Positions 36,121 to 44,086 of a DNA stretch of 46,644 nucleotides are shown here, piece after piece. Location of the stretch: the IMG/VR virus record IMGVR_UViG_3300026097_000036, positions 1 through 46,644 of that record; one strand, given 5' to 3'. Below the pieces are notes generated by a model. It made no database searches. It saw nothing but the letters and a program-made list of their open reading frames with translations, and was not told the DNA's origin. Position 1 is the stretch's first letter. Each line of letters begins with the position of its first letter. Made by a program: the position numbers and the translations under genes. This stretch comes from a virus.

Positions 36121-36306
36121 TTATTTGTCATTTATCATTTTAATTTCATACCTATGTCCTGAATCAGAGTTAATCTGAAATATCTTTCTATAATCTTCCG
36201 CATCATTTATTGAACCAAAAGTAAGAACTTCATTTTGTTCATCTACCAAAAATACAGGTAATTCCTTACCCTCTATTTGAACGTGTTTCACTATCACGTA
36301 ACTCAT
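36121..36306 (-). CDS. Small protein, unknown
   Basis: 61 aa, starting MSYVIVKHVQIEGKELPVFL, soluble, with beta-strand character (PVFLVDEQNEVLTFG) and a DAEDYRKIF helix. It overlaps the upstream 57-aa gene by 41 nt and ends 11 nt before the secreted protein's start. Likely co-transcribed with it from the promoter at 36475. No family recognised. Confidence 0.5.
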   Translation of the reverse strand: MSYVIVKHVQIEGKELPVFLVDEQNEVLTFGSINDAEDYRKIFQINSDSGHRYEIKMINDK

Positions 36307-36439
36307 TATCTTTATTCTTATGTTTTTGTTTTCTGTTATACACCTTTTTTGATGGAATAACCTTAGTGGTATTCTTTATTCCAACTTGTCTGCGGACTTC
36401 TCCGTTCGACCACCCATTAAGGTTTTTTGAGTTTTCCAT
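36266..36439 (-). CDS. Small basic protein, possibly from a leaderless mRNA
   Basis: 57 aa from the ATG at 36439 (an upstream TTG at 36475 would put the start inside the -35 box, so I reject it). The sequence is polar and basic (KVIPSKKVYNRKQKHKNKDN) with no fold that I recognise. The ATG is only 7 nt after the -10 box of the promoter, which would place it at the very 5' end of the mRNA. Confidence 0.5.
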   Translation of the reverse strand: MENSKNLNGWSNGEVRRQVGIKNTTKVIPSKKVYNRKQKHKNKDNELRDSETRSNRG

Positions 36440-36446
36440 ATACATC

Positions 36447-36475
36447 AATATAAGAAGAATAGATATTGATGTCAA
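36447..36475 (-). promoter_or_regulatory. Promoter upstream of the T9SS cargo operon
   Basis: Minus-strand TTGACA (36475-36470), 17 bp, TATATT (36452-36447). The predicted start is about 36440, 1 nt before the 36439 ATG, implying a leaderless transcript for the first gene. It lies in the short gap after thyA. Confidence 0.7.
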
Positions 36476-36483
36476 GAAAAATT

Positions 36484-37407
36484 TTAATTATTGAGAGGAG
36501 CTTTTATTTGTCCGTCAGATTTATAATCAACCAATTCAACATCAAAGTCACCCATTATAAGGTCGACATTGGATAGTGTAACTGATGGTAGTTCATATTC
36601 ATTATTATTGAGTTGTTCTTTAACAGCATCAATATGGTTTTTATAGATGTGTGTATCTCCTAAACTTCCAATTAAATGGCCTGGTTTATAACCTGTTTCT
36701 TCACACAACAATAATAGTAGTAACCCATAACTTGCGATATTAAACGGAAGTCCTAAAAACACATCCACACTTCGTTGTGTCCACATTAACGATAGTTTAT
36801 CATCACTCACATAACATTGAAACCCATAATGACATGGTGGTAGTGTCATGTAAGGTAAATCTGATACATTCCACGCGTTCACCATCATCCGTCTACTATC
36901 ACGATCATTTTTTATTAATTGAATAAGGTCTCGTAGTTGATCGGTTGATGAAGTTGCCACCATACCATCATCTAACTTTTGGCTTTCTATTTCCCAGTTT
37001 CTCCATTGTTTTCCATATATTGGGCCTAAATAACCCCACATATTATTAAACTCATCATCATCCATTATCTTTTGGATAAACTCTTTTTGTGACAGTGGTG
37101 GTTCTTCTAAGTCATAGTTGTATACTCGTTCATATAGTTTGTATGCATCACCATTCCAAATGTTACAACCATTATCTATCAAATATCGTAAGTCCGTTCT
37201 TCCTCTTAGAAACCATTTGAGTTCCGTTACCATTGCCTTAAACGCCATCTTCTTTGATGTAAGAAGTGGGTATCCTTCACTCATATCATGTCGGAACATA
37301 TACCCAAAAGTAGATAGTGTCCCCGTCTGTGTTCTATCCCCTTTTTCTACACCATTATCAAGGATGAACTGACATAACTCTTTGTATTTTTTATCCAATG
37401 TATTCAT
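36484..37407 (-). CDS. thyA: Thymidylate synthase
   Basis: 307 aa. Full-length ThyA: GDRTQTGTLSTFGYMFRHDM at the N-terminus, WNGDAY, the WGYLGPIYGKQWR folate/dUMP region, SRRMMVNAWNVSDL, catalytic Cys192 in LPPCHYGFQ, RSVDVFLGLPFNIASYGLL, and GSLGDTHIYKNH. It methylates dUMP to dTMP with methylenetetrahydrofolate and suits an AT-rich genome. The ATG overlaps the stop of nrdA (TGATG), so it is coupled to the reductase genes. This is the TS-A type, not ThyX. Confidence 0.96.
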   Translation of the reverse strand: MNTLDKKYKELCQFILDNGVEKGDRTQTGTLSTFGYMFRHDMSEGYPLLTSKKMAFKAMVTELKWFLRGRTDLRYLIDNGCNIWNGDAYKLYERVYNYDLEEPPLSQKEFIQKIMDDDEFNNMWGYLGPIYGKQWRNWEIESQKLDDGMVATSSTDQLRDLIQLIKNDRDSRRMMVNAWNVSDLPYMTLPPCHYGFQCYVSDDKLSLMWTQRSVDVFLGLPFNIASYGLLLLLLCEETGYKPGHLIGSLGDTHIYKNHIDAVKEQLNNNEYELPSVTLSNVDLIMGDFDVELVDYKSDGQIKAPLNN

Positions 37408-39113
37408 CAGCCTTCACATGCAATGCATTGCAAATCATTTAGTTGTAATTTCTTCCGTGAAAACGCTTGTGCGGAATTCATAGAGTGTTGGTAGTATAAC
37501 GTCTTAACTCCAAGTTGCCATGCATCAACCAACAACTTATTTATTTCCTTCACTGATAAATCAGGTGGAATCATAATGTTAAGTGATTGTGATTGATCGA
37601 TATAATCTTGTCGGATAGCCGCTTGATTGATAATGCTACTTTGGTTGATTTCCGCAAAAGTTCTAAACACATCTTTTTGATGGTCGGTTAAAAACTCAAG
37701 ATGTTGAACTGAACCATCGTGTTTCTTTATACTATCCCATGTATCTTTATTATCTTTACCAAGTTCTTTCAGTAAAGTTTTTAAAACAGGGTTCTTTACA
37801 GTCACTTTCATTTTTGCCATATCTTTCACATAACAGTTACTCCAAATAGGTTCAATGGATTGTGATACTTGACCTAAGATAAACGCGGAACTTGTGGTAG
37901 GTGCAATAGCGTTTAGTGTAACATTTCTTCTACCATACCCCTTCAAGTATTCGGGTTCTCCAAACAGTTCACCAAGTTCTTTACTAGCTTGATATGATTT
38001 ATCCTGTATGAGTTTGAATACTTCTACATTTAGTTTAGCGGTTTCACGAGTATCAAATGGTAAATCTCTTTTCTGTAATAAAGAATGCCACCCCAATACA
38101 CCAAGACCAAGTGCTCGTTGTCTTTTTGCAAAGTTGTATGCTCTTTCCATAAAGTCAAAAGCTCTTCTACCTTCTGGTGTTCCGTTATCTCTAATAGATT
38201 CTAACTTGGTTAAAAACTCGGTGACTACACTATCTAAAAAGTAAGTAAGAACTTCTACTGCATCTGTATCCTTCCACTCATCGTAATGTAGTAAGTTCAT
38301 AGAAGATAAGACACATACAAATGATTCTTCTGTGTTGTCCGATAACGCAATTTCCGAACATAAGTTAGAGTGTGTAATCTTCACACCTCTATCTTTGTAT
38401 ACCTCTGGTGCTTTATTATTTGTAGTGTCCGTAAACATAATGTAAGGATACCCAATCTCACCTCTTCGTTGGATTACTTTTGCCCACAACGCTCGTTTTT
38501 CTTCATCACCTTCAATCATCTGATTCATAAACTCATCGGATACTGTAACTGCGTGAGTAAGATCTTGAATAGGTGCACCTTCTGTTCCAATATCTAAGAA
38601 CTCCATTGCATCAGGATGGTCTAATGGTAAGTAAGGTGAGAATCTACCCCTACGAGTTGCACCTTGTGAGATGTTATCAACCATCGCTTCAAACAGATTC
38701 ATGAAGTGAACTGCACCAGGTGCTTCACCATTATCCGTAACAGGTGCACCTCTTCCTCGCAAGTTTCCAAAGTATCCACTTGTTCCGCCACCCATCTTAC
38801 TCATCTCACCAACTTCGGATGCGGAATACAAAATACTTTCTACATTATCTTCGATATATGATCCAAAACAAGATACTGGTAATCCTCGTTTCTTTCCGTA
38901 GTTAGCCCAAACTGGTGATGAAAGTGAATACCAACCACGACTCATATAATCATAGAACTTGTCGGAAAATCCTTCAATTCCTAATAAGTTTTCTGCGTGG
39001 TCTGCAATAGTTTTAATTCTCTCTACTGGTGATTCTCCTTTACTAAGATATCCTCGTTCTAAGAATGTAATAGATTCATCAGTAATCCATTCGAATGGCT
39101 TACGGTTACTCAT
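37407..39113 (-). CDS. nrdA: Class I ribonucleotide reductase, large (alpha) subunit without ATP-cone
   Basis: 568 aa. The three active-site cysteines can be matched: C82 (LPVSCFGSY), C252 (HSNLCSEIAL) and C267 (FVCVLSSMNL), corresponding to E. coli C225, C439 and C462. GGGTSGYFGNLRGRG is the specificity-region loop. The C-terminus ends CIACEG, the flexible CxxC tail that re-reduces the active site. The protein is about 200 residues shorter than E. coli NrdA because the N-terminal ATP-cone is absent; that domain is found instead on NrdB encoded just upstream. It makes deoxyribonucleotides from ribonucleoside diphosphates. It follows nrdB by 19 nt and precedes thyA with a 1-base overlap. Confidence 0.95.
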   Translation of the reverse strand: MSNRKPFEWITDESITFLERGYLSKGESPVERIKTIADHAENLLGIEGFSDKFYDYMSRGWYSLSSPVWANYGKKRGLPVSCFGSYIEDNVESILYSASEVGEMSKMGGGTSGYFGNLRGRGAPVTDNGEAPGAVHFMNLFEAMVDNISQGATRRGRFSPYLPLDHPDAMEFLDIGTEGAPIQDLTHAVTVSDEFMNQMIEGDEEKRALWAKVIQRRGEIGYPYIMFTDTTNNKAPEVYKDRGVKITHSNLCSEIALSDNTEESFVCVLSSMNLLHYDEWKDTDAVEVLTYFLDSVVTEFLTKLESIRDNGTPEGRRAFDFMERAYNFAKRQRALGLGVLGWHSLLQKRDLPFDTRETAKLNVEVFKLIQDKSYQASKELGELFGEPEYLKGYGRRNVTLNAIAPTTSSAFILGQVSQSIEPIWSNCYVKDMAKMKVTVKNPVLKTLLKELGKDNKDTWDSIKKHDGSVQHLEFLTDHQKDVFRTFAEINQSSIINQAAIRQDYIDQSQSLNIMIPPDLSVKEINKLLVDAWQLGVKTLYYQHSMNSAQAFSRKKLQLNDLQCIACEG

Positions 39114-39132
39114 ATTTCGGTAAGTTTAGGGT

Positions 39133-40377
39133 TTAAAATAAATCGTCAGCAGTAACTGATTTCTGACGCTTGGTGTAGTTGATACTTCGTTTGTTGAAAA
39201 AGTCAGTATGCTTTGTGGCAAGAATTTCATCATCAAACCATTCTGTTTTTTCCAATAACTTTTCATCCACATCAAAGATAGATTCAATACCAATCTCATT
39301 TAGTGAACGATTAAATCGGTGTTTGATAAACTCTAATGTTTGTTCTTTTGTTAAGAACTCCATATCACCTGATTCAAACATCCAATCAACAATCTCTCTT
39401 TCTGCATCCCATGCTTCAATTGTCGCTTGTTTCAAGTCCGAAACAAGTTGGTCTGTCCACCACGATGGGTTTTCTTTCTTAATGGTGTTGATTAAATCAA
39501 ATCCAAACTTAGCGTGGATATCTTCTTCTTTGGATGTAGCTTCAACTGCGTTGGAAATACCCTTCAATGCGTTTTTGAACTTATTGAAAGACATGATAAC
39601 TAAAAACTGTGAGAATAATGAAACATTTTCAACGAACATAGAAAACAAAATAACTGATTCAAAGTAATCTTGATTCTCTGTTTCTTTCGATTGTGCTATA
39701 ACATTCTCTAAATACTTAACTCTCTTACGAATAGCAGGAACATCCATTAGTGTTTCAAACTCACTGTTAAGTCCTAAAATTTTGATAAGATTTGAATATG
39801 CATCGGCGTGTCTGACTTCTGATTCAGCAAAAGTTGCACCTACATTACCGATTTCAGGTTTTGGCATTTTCTTATAAATGTCTCCCCAAAATGTTTTGAC
39901 CGCAACCTCAACTTGTGAGATGGCTAACATGGCTCGTGTTACAACTTGTTGTTCTTCTTCTGTAAGTGTAACCTTCATATCCTGAACATCGGAGTTGTAA
40001 TTAAACTCTGTATGAACCCAGTATGAGTGTCTAATAGCATCTACATATTCTGCAAGATTTGGGTATTCATACGGTTTCAAATTTCTCCTCTTTTTAAAAA
40101 TATCTGTTCTATCTTTATCTCGTTTAATGATATACTCTCTTGCCACATCATTCAACCCATGATTCATCAATTCGTTTTCTACCATATCATGGATATCATC
40201 CACCGATGGTATTTTTGTTTCATCAATAAAAAGTGATTCGGTTACTTCTCTTGTTATTTCTTCCGCCATTTTGAAATCAATTTTTTCTGTCTTTTCCATT
40301 GCCTTCAAAACCGCTCGTAAAATTTTGGTAGATTCAAACTGATGTTTGTCACCATTTCTCTTTATCACATATTTCAT
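39133..40377 (-). CDS. nrdB: Class I ribonucleotide reductase, small (beta) subunit with N-terminal ATP-cone
   Basis: 414 aa from the ATG at 40377, which has GAGAG 7 nt upstream; an in-frame ATG at 40404 would add nine residues. Residues 1 to about 95 are an ATP-cone (MKYVIKRNGDKHQFES, then SVDDIHDMVENELM and AREYIIKRDKDR), the regulatory domain normally carried by NrdA. The remainder is a ferritin-like R2: metal ligands in QVEVAVKTFWG, E187-V-R-H190, a Glu in FVENVSLFSQF and a Glu/His pair in EEDIHAKFG. Tyr194 occupies the position of the E. coli radical Tyr122 (four residues after the His), so this is a tyrosyl-radical enzyme. In studied NrdB-linked ATP-cones, dATP drives beta tetramers and turns the enzyme off. 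A terminator lies upstream, so the operon has its own start. Confidence 0.93.
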   Translation of the reverse strand: MKYVIKRNGDKHQFESTKILRAVLKAMEKTEKIDFKMAEEITREVTESLFIDETKIPSVDDIHDMVENELMNHGLNDVAREYIIKRDKDRTDIFKKRRNLKPYEYPNLAEYVDAIRHSYWVHTEFNYNSDVQDMKVTLTEEEQQVVTRAMLAISQVEVAVKTFWGDIYKKMPKPEIGNVGATFAESEVRHADAYSNLIKILGLNSEFETLMDVPAIRKRVKYLENVIAQSKETENQDYFESVILFSMFVENVSLFSQFLVIMSFNKFKNALKGISNAVEATSKEEDIHAKFGFDLINTIKKENPSWWTDQLVSDLKQATIEAWDAEREIVDWMFESGDMEFLTKEQTLEFIKHRFNRSLNEIGIESIFDVDEKLLEKTEWFDDEILATKHTDFFNKRSINYTKRQKSVTADDLF

Positions 40378-40470
40378 AGAACTCTCAAATTTATATCTTA
40401 TCATAATATTTTAGGTGTAGATAAATACAATATATATCTTCAAATTTAAACCAAAATTTGAAAATTTAAT

Positions 40471-40501
40471 AAAAAAAAAGATGACTGTGGAAAAGTCATC
40501 T
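40471..40501 (-). terminator. Intrinsic terminator before the nrd operon
   Basis: Minus-strand RNA: 8-bp stem AGATGACT/AGTCATCT with a 6-nt loop, followed by nine U residues. It lies about 75 nt downstream of the Api92-like gene's stop and separates the early accessory region from nrdB. Confidence 0.88.
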
Positions 40502-40577
40502 CACTGGTTACTGCCTGACACAAAAATTATGTCTTCTGGTTCCGTTGAAAAGACGGGTTCGGAAAAATCGTGTAGTA

Positions 40578-41144
40578 TCATTCTTCTAAATCTTTTAAAT
40601 ATTCTTTATACATTGTTATCATATCATTTTCCAATTGAACTAACACCTCAACAATCTCATCCATATAATCAGGATCTTCTTGTAATCGTTCATAATCAAT
40701 TTCATCATCATCCAACTCTTCAACATCACTATACCCGCCTACTCCATATACAAAAGCACCACATGGATCAAAACTTTCATCTTCAAACATACCTGATAGA
40801 TATACATCTTCATTGATAGATGTTAGTTTGTTTGTAAGAGTTTGTAAAAATTGTAAAGGAACATCCCATGCAGTTTCTACTAAAAACTTAATCTGATCTT
40901 CATCTATGTAATCAATAGAAAACTCTATCCACTTTGAACCAACATTATCATTCATCCAACTTCTATTCAAATGTTCTTCTTCATTGAATTCTATATTGTA
41001 GATATCGGAAAACATACGATTCATATTAATAGATTCAACTGTATAATTATTTCTTTCTTTTACATCTATCCAACTTGAAAAAAGTTCATTGACTTTTAAA
41101 TTAGTATTTTCAATCGTAATAAAAGTTGTCATTACATTCGCCAT
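40578..41144 (-). CDS. Api92-like (DUF1281-type) ferredoxin-fold protein
   Basis: 188 aa. The core VGSKWIEFSIDYIDEDQIKF, then VETAWDVPLQFLQTLTNKL and VYLSGMFEDESFDPCGAFVYG, follows the Api92-like pattern (NWGTKW ... F.TAW.PP ... Y.EEG..F.G) seen in plasmid and phage proteins of unknown function. The C-terminus is very acidic with a DDDEIDYERLQEDPDY stretch. It is the last gene before the terminator at 40501-40471 and overlaps the DUF1599-like gene by one base. Confidence 0.6.
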   Translation of the reverse strand: MANVMTTFITIENTNLKVNELFSSWIDVKERNNYTVESINMNRMFSDIYNIEFNEEEHLNRSWMNDNVGSKWIEFSIDYIDEDQIKFLVETAWDVPLQFLQTLTNKLTSINEDVYLSGMFEDESFDPCGAFVYGVGGYSDVEELDDDEIDYERLQEDPDYMDEIVEVLVQLENDMITMYKEYLKDLEE

Positions 41145-41491
41145 TACTTACCCCACTTTTGTCGTTTAACAATTTGTCCAATGATACCATATACAGATAA
41201 ATCTTGTAATGTATCATCAATACTCTCCCCTACTTCATCAGGTTGATTATCAATAATAAGTTGTTTTAATCGTTGTATCTTATCGTTGACCCTAAACCAC
41301 AAACCTGTAAGTGATAACTTTATATCTCCTTTGGATTGTAGTGATGTTCCAACAGAAATATTACCAGGCCCATAGTTTCTTTGTTTTTTACAAAAAGTTT
41401 CATACATTTCTTGTTGAATCTTTTTGAACTCTGATGTCATCTGTGGGAACTTCTCCTCACAAAACTCAACTGCGGTTTTTTCGTCTGTCAT
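41144..41491 (-). CDS. DUF1599-like protein (nucleotide-modification-associated domain 1)
   Basis: 115 aa. The pattern FCKKQRNYGPGNISVG, LTGLWFRVNDKIQRLKQLI and ESIDDTLQDLSVYGIIGQI closely follows the DUF1599 family, an all-helical domain with acidic residues reminiscent of MazG-like nucleotide pyrophosphohydrolases and often associated with phage nucleotide metabolism. Substrate unknown. It overlaps the genes on both sides. Confidence 0.7.
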   Translation of the reverse strand: MTDEKTAVEFCEEKFPQMTSEFKKIQQEMYETFCKKQRNYGPGNISVGTSLQSKGDIKLSLTGLWFRVNDKIQRLKQLIIDNQPDEVGESIDDTLQDLSVYGIIGQIVKRQKWGK

Positions 41492-41723
41492 ATTCTTGTA
41501 ACAATTGTTTCATTTCTTTTTCTGATTCATCAAATAATGGACTATCTTTTTCTTCACCAAACGCTCGTGTGATTGAACCTTGTTGATATCCAAGTGCGTG
41601 TGCCATTCTAATACACATTATATGGAATTGGTAAATATCCATTTCATCGGACACTGTAAACTCTATCCGTTCCGCTTCTGTGAATTGTTCATCTTCGTTT
41701 CTTTCGTATATGAATTTAGCCAT
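41466..41723 (-). CDS. Small acidic protein, unknown
   Basis: 85 aa from the ATG at 41723 (MAKFIYERNEDEQFTEAERI); another ATG three codons upstream (41732) is possible. Mostly helical, with FHIMCIRMAHALGYQQGSI as the most distinctive part. It overlaps both its upstream neighbour's stop and the DUF1599-like start. No family recognised. Confidence 0.55.
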   Translation of the reverse strand: MAKFIYERNEDEQFTEAERIEFTVSDEMDIYQFHIMCIRMAHALGYQQGSITRAFGEEKDSPLFDESEKEMKQLLQEYDRRKNRS

Positions 41724-41934
41724 CGTTATCATCTTTGTTTGTTAGTTTACGGATTGTCCCTATGACCAATCCACTTAAAAAAGCAATAATATAAACAGGC
41801 CATAATAACATCGACCATATCATTGTTGCTGTTGGGTGCATTAATACATTTTCACTTTCAGAGTTATAGTATATTACCAATCCAAGACCCCAACCAATAA
41901 GAATGTAAATCATACTAATCAGTAGTACTGTCAT
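41716..41934 (-). CDS. Small two-pass membrane protein, unknown
   Basis: 72 aa with two hydrophobic segments (VLLISMIYILIGWGLGLVIY and MIWSMLLWPVYIIAFLSGLV) joined by a polar loop, and a short charged C-terminus. Located between two soluble small proteins with overlaps on both sides. An envelope role is possible, no family recognised. Confidence 0.55.
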   Translation of the reverse strand: MTVLLISMIYILIGWGLGLVIYYNSESENVLMHPTATMIWSMLLWPVYIIAFLSGLVIGTIRKLTNKDDNDG

Positions 41935-42247
41935 CTTTTATCCTCTTTAACAACTGATAACATTCTATTTGCATATCAGCATCTTCTTTTTCTCGGAAGT
42001 ACGAAAAGGATTTACTTACCACTTGTTCAAAATCTTCTTTTGGTATAATAAATCCCATATTAACTTCACCCATTTTCATTTCAAAATCCCAATTAAATCC
42101 CGCATAATCAATATCATTATCTAATGCTTCGGTAATTGAATCAATCATTTGATAGTTCAATTGTTCCTTTAATTGGTGTTGTTCTTCAAACCACTCTTCC
42201 ATACTACTTCCTTCGAATGGTTCAAAATCATCGTCAAATAAATCCAT
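41915..42247 (-). CDS. Acidic protein, unknown, predicted leaderless start
   Basis: 110 aa, strongly acidic at the N-terminus (MDLFDDDFEPFEGSSMEEWF). Mixed alpha/beta in the rest. The ATG falls about 6 nt after the -10 box at 42258-42253, where transcription should start, so the mRNA may have no leader; an internal Met (residue 16) is an alternative start. No family recognised. Confidence 0.55.
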   Translation of the reverse strand: MDLFDDDFEPFEGSSMEEWFEEQHQLKEQLNYQMIDSITEALDNDIDYAGFNWDFEMKMGEVNMGFIIPKEDFEQVVSKSFSYFREKEDADMQIECYQLLKRIKDDSTTD

Positions 42248-42252
42248 AAAAG

Positions 42253-42281
42253 AATATAAGAGTTTTATTTATCAATGTCAA
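42253..42281 (-). promoter_or_regulatory. Promoter of the 42.2-40.6 kb operon
   Basis: Minus-strand TTGACA (42281-42276), 17 bp, TATATT (42258-42253). Directly upstream is the element AAAATAAAAGTTTTTAC followed by TCCGCCCC, also found at 43.7 kb upstream of the restriction-modification promoter. Confidence 0.8.
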
Positions 42282-42332
42282 ATAAAAGAAAATCGGAGGG
42301 GCGGAGTAAAAACTTTTATTTTCTTACCTACC

Positions 42333-43109
42333 TTAAAAAAATTTATTCTGTGTTTTACTAAATTGTTTTAAGTTTTCCACACTTTCGTTGTAGTAATTAT
42401 CTTGTATTTCAAATCCAATAAAATTCCTACCATTTTTTAAAGCAGAAATACAAATATTACCTGAACCCGCATAAGTATCAAGAATAGTTTCATTTTCATA
42501 ACTATATGCTTTTACCAAATGCTCTATTAAATCAATTGGTTTTTCAAATGGGTGATTTGTATTTTTATTATATGAAGCAGTATTGTAATCAAGAACAGAA
42601 GTCATATATCGTTCTCCATTATTTTTATGTTCGTTGGTCTTAATACTCACATACTCTTTATCTACGTTATAGATACCTCTTTTAGTTGGTTTATGGCCTG
42701 TTGTTTTTGCTTCATCATAATTGTATTTATGTTTTCCTTTTGAAAATACAAATATAGTTTCGTGTTTTTGAAGTGGTCTTTTCTTTGCTGTTAAAAAAGA
42801 TACTCCTCGATTCTTGTTCCAAATAATTTCATACTTAAAGTTGAACCCATTTTCAATAATAAAATTGAAATTTTTAAACATCCAATCTAACGTAGAGAAA
42901 AATACTAAATTAGAATCATCTTTTAAAACACGATAAAGTTCTTGTGATATATTTACAAAATTACTTTGAATATCTTGGTTTGTTGCATTTGAGTTGCCGA
43001 TACCCATAGTTTCATAATATGGATCAGTTAAAACTAAATCAACAGATGAATCATCAAGTTGTTTAATTAATTCTAAGTTATCACCGTGATAGAGTTTATT
43101 TAATTCCAT
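42333..43109 (-). CDS. DNA methyltransferase, N6-adenine/N4-cytosine type (beta-class)
   Basis: 258 aa. The catalytic motif IV is DLVLTDPYYE near residue 30, and the AdoMet motif I is ILDTYAGSGNICIS near residue 215, followed by NFIGFEIQ. Motif IV before motif I is the beta-class order. The variable middle (residues about 95-180) is a likely target-recognition region, including KRPLQKHETIFVFSKGKHKY. DPYY rather than the usual DPPY is a mild variant. The gene is 1 nt downstream of a predicted nuclease gene, which suggests a restriction-modification pair; alternatively it is a solitary phage methylase that protects the genome. Confidence 0.85.
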   Translation of the reverse strand: MELNKLYHGDNLELIKQLDDSSVDLVLTDPYYETMGIGNSNATNQDIQSNFVNISQELYRVLKDDSNLVFFSTLDWMFKNFNFIIENGFNFKYEIIWNKNRGVSFLTAKKRPLQKHETIFVFSKGKHKYNYDEAKTTGHKPTKRGIYNVDKEYVSIKTNEHKNNGERYMTSVLDYNTASYNKNTNHPFEKPIDLIEHLVKAYSYENETILDTYAGSGNICISALKNGRNFIGFEIQDNYYNESVENLKQFSKTQNKFF

Positions 43110-43110
43110 C

Positions 43111-43605
43111 TTAATTAGAATAAATCAATTTACCGTTTTGTTTAACCCAAGTTTCGGTAAACCCAATATGTTTTGATGTTTTTGACATCTTTTTTATTTT
43201 TCTTTTTGCTTCTTCCAAAACAAGGTCAGTATTTACTTCCCACACATTTATACACTTTAAACCATCTTTTTCATCGAACTGATTAAAAAAGAATTTATCA
43301 TTTCTTTCGATACGGTGTAGGTTTGAATCATCTATTCTATCTAATTGAAAAGACCCTCCTTTTTTACATGATAGATATTCATAAGGTAATTTATGTTCAT
43401 CCTTTGAATAAGCATCAGGCCCGTGTTTTGTTTTGTGACATTCATGATCTAATAGTTCAGAAACCAACCACTCTTTTAAAAAGCCAGGAGTTAAAAGATC
43501 TTGTTCAAACCCATGTTGGTTTTTCAAAGTATTGAGGGTCTCTAATAAGAACGTAAGAGGATTATCAAGTGAAAGAATTGTTTTTTGGAGTTCTTTTTTA
43601 ACCAT
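43111..43605 (-). CDS. Predicted type II restriction endonuclease-like protein
   Basis: 164 aa. A possible PD-(D/E)xK-like core is GPDAYS...LPYEYLSCKKGGSFQLD: a Pro-Asp about 14 residues before a Glu, then Cys-Lys. Such PD ... E...CK variants occur in some type II enzymes. Upstream FLKEWLVSELLDHECHK supplies an additional acidic helix. The distal half, FFFNQFDEKDGLKCINVWEV, forms beta strands. Adjacent to a beta-class methyltransferase in one operon, the usual arrangement of a small R-M system. The nuclease call rests on partial motifs and gene pairing and is uncertain. Confidence 0.5.
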   Translation of the reverse strand: MVKKELQKTILSLDNPLTFLLETLNTLKNQHGFEQDLLTPGFLKEWLVSELLDHECHKTKHGPDAYSKDEHKLPYEYLSCKKGGSFQLDRIDDSNLHRIERNDKFFFNQFDEKDGLKCINVWEVNTDLVLEEAKRKIKKMSKTSKHIGFTETWVKQNGKLIYSN

Positions 43606-43643
43606 TTATTTAAATTTGATAATTAGATTCACTTTGTACTACT

Positions 43644-43672
43644 AATGTACAAAATTTAAAAACAAATGTCAA
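43644..43672 (-). promoter_or_regulatory. Promoter of the nuclease-methyltransferase pair
   Basis: Minus-strand TTGACA (43672-43667), 17 bp, TACATT (43649-43644). The upstream element AAAATAAAAGTTTTTAC plus CCCGCCCC lies immediately before it. The leader is about 32 nt. Confidence 0.75.
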
Positions 43673-43762
43673 TAAAAGGGGGGCGGGGTAAAAACTTTTA
43701 TTTTCGTGTCGGTTTTTAAAATTTTTCCACCAATCTTGTTGGGAGTTTTCACCCCCCTACTA

Positions 43763-43792
43763 GTTAAAGTGGTGAGATTCCACCACCTTAAC
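43763..43792 (-). other. 12-bp RNA hairpin with GAATCT loop
   Basis: Minus-strand GTTAAGGTGGTG pairs with CACCACTTTAAC (one G-U), loop GAATCT. It begins about 13 nt after the stop of the 93-aa gene, so it could help termination or protect the mRNA end, but only a short U stretch is built into the stem and no U-tract follows. It is followed by TAGTAGGGGGGTG, a motif also present in the hairpin cluster near 45.4 kb. Confidence 0.6.
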
Positions 43793-43804
43793 CATAATAC
43801 CTCT

Positions 43805-44086
43805 TTAACTTAGTTGTTCGTTAAACTCAAATGGTTCCCATGTCCACGGTATAAACGGCAAATCCGTACTACGAGTATTAAGTTGTGTATCTCCTAACTT
43901 TGATCGTACAAGAGTTTGGTCGGACTCACACAAATAATAGGTATCATTGTTAGGCTCCCAATACGAATGAGAAGAGAGTTGTGAGAATCCAACTCCTAAT
44001 CTATCTAATGTCGATTGATGAAGTTGGAGATAGGATTGTGAGTTCTCTTCTATATTCAGTAAGGGATAGGTAACTTTTTGTTTCAT
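43805..44086 (-). CDS. Small protein, unknown
   Basis: 93 aa, starting MKQKVTYPLLNIEENSQSYL and rich in Ser, Leu and Trp (HSYWEPNNDTYY, FIPWTWEPFEF). No signal peptide or membrane segment. No recognisable promoter box was found directly upstream, so it probably depends on upstream transcription. No family recognised. Confidence 0.5.
   Translation of the reverse strand: MKQKVTYPLLNIEENSQSYLQLHQSTLDRLGVGFSQLSSHSYWEPNNDTYYLCESDQTLVRSKLGDTQLNTRSTDLPFIPWTWEPFEFNEQLS

Noticed and set aside
36439-36475. TTG start at 36475 for the small basic gene
   Set aside because: It would begin inside the -35 box of a strong promoter; the ATG at 36439 fits the transcript start.
40481-40816. Plus-strand frame over the nrd terminator
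   Set aside because: It overlaps the Api92-like gene in antisense and contains the terminator hairpin; no protein-like features.
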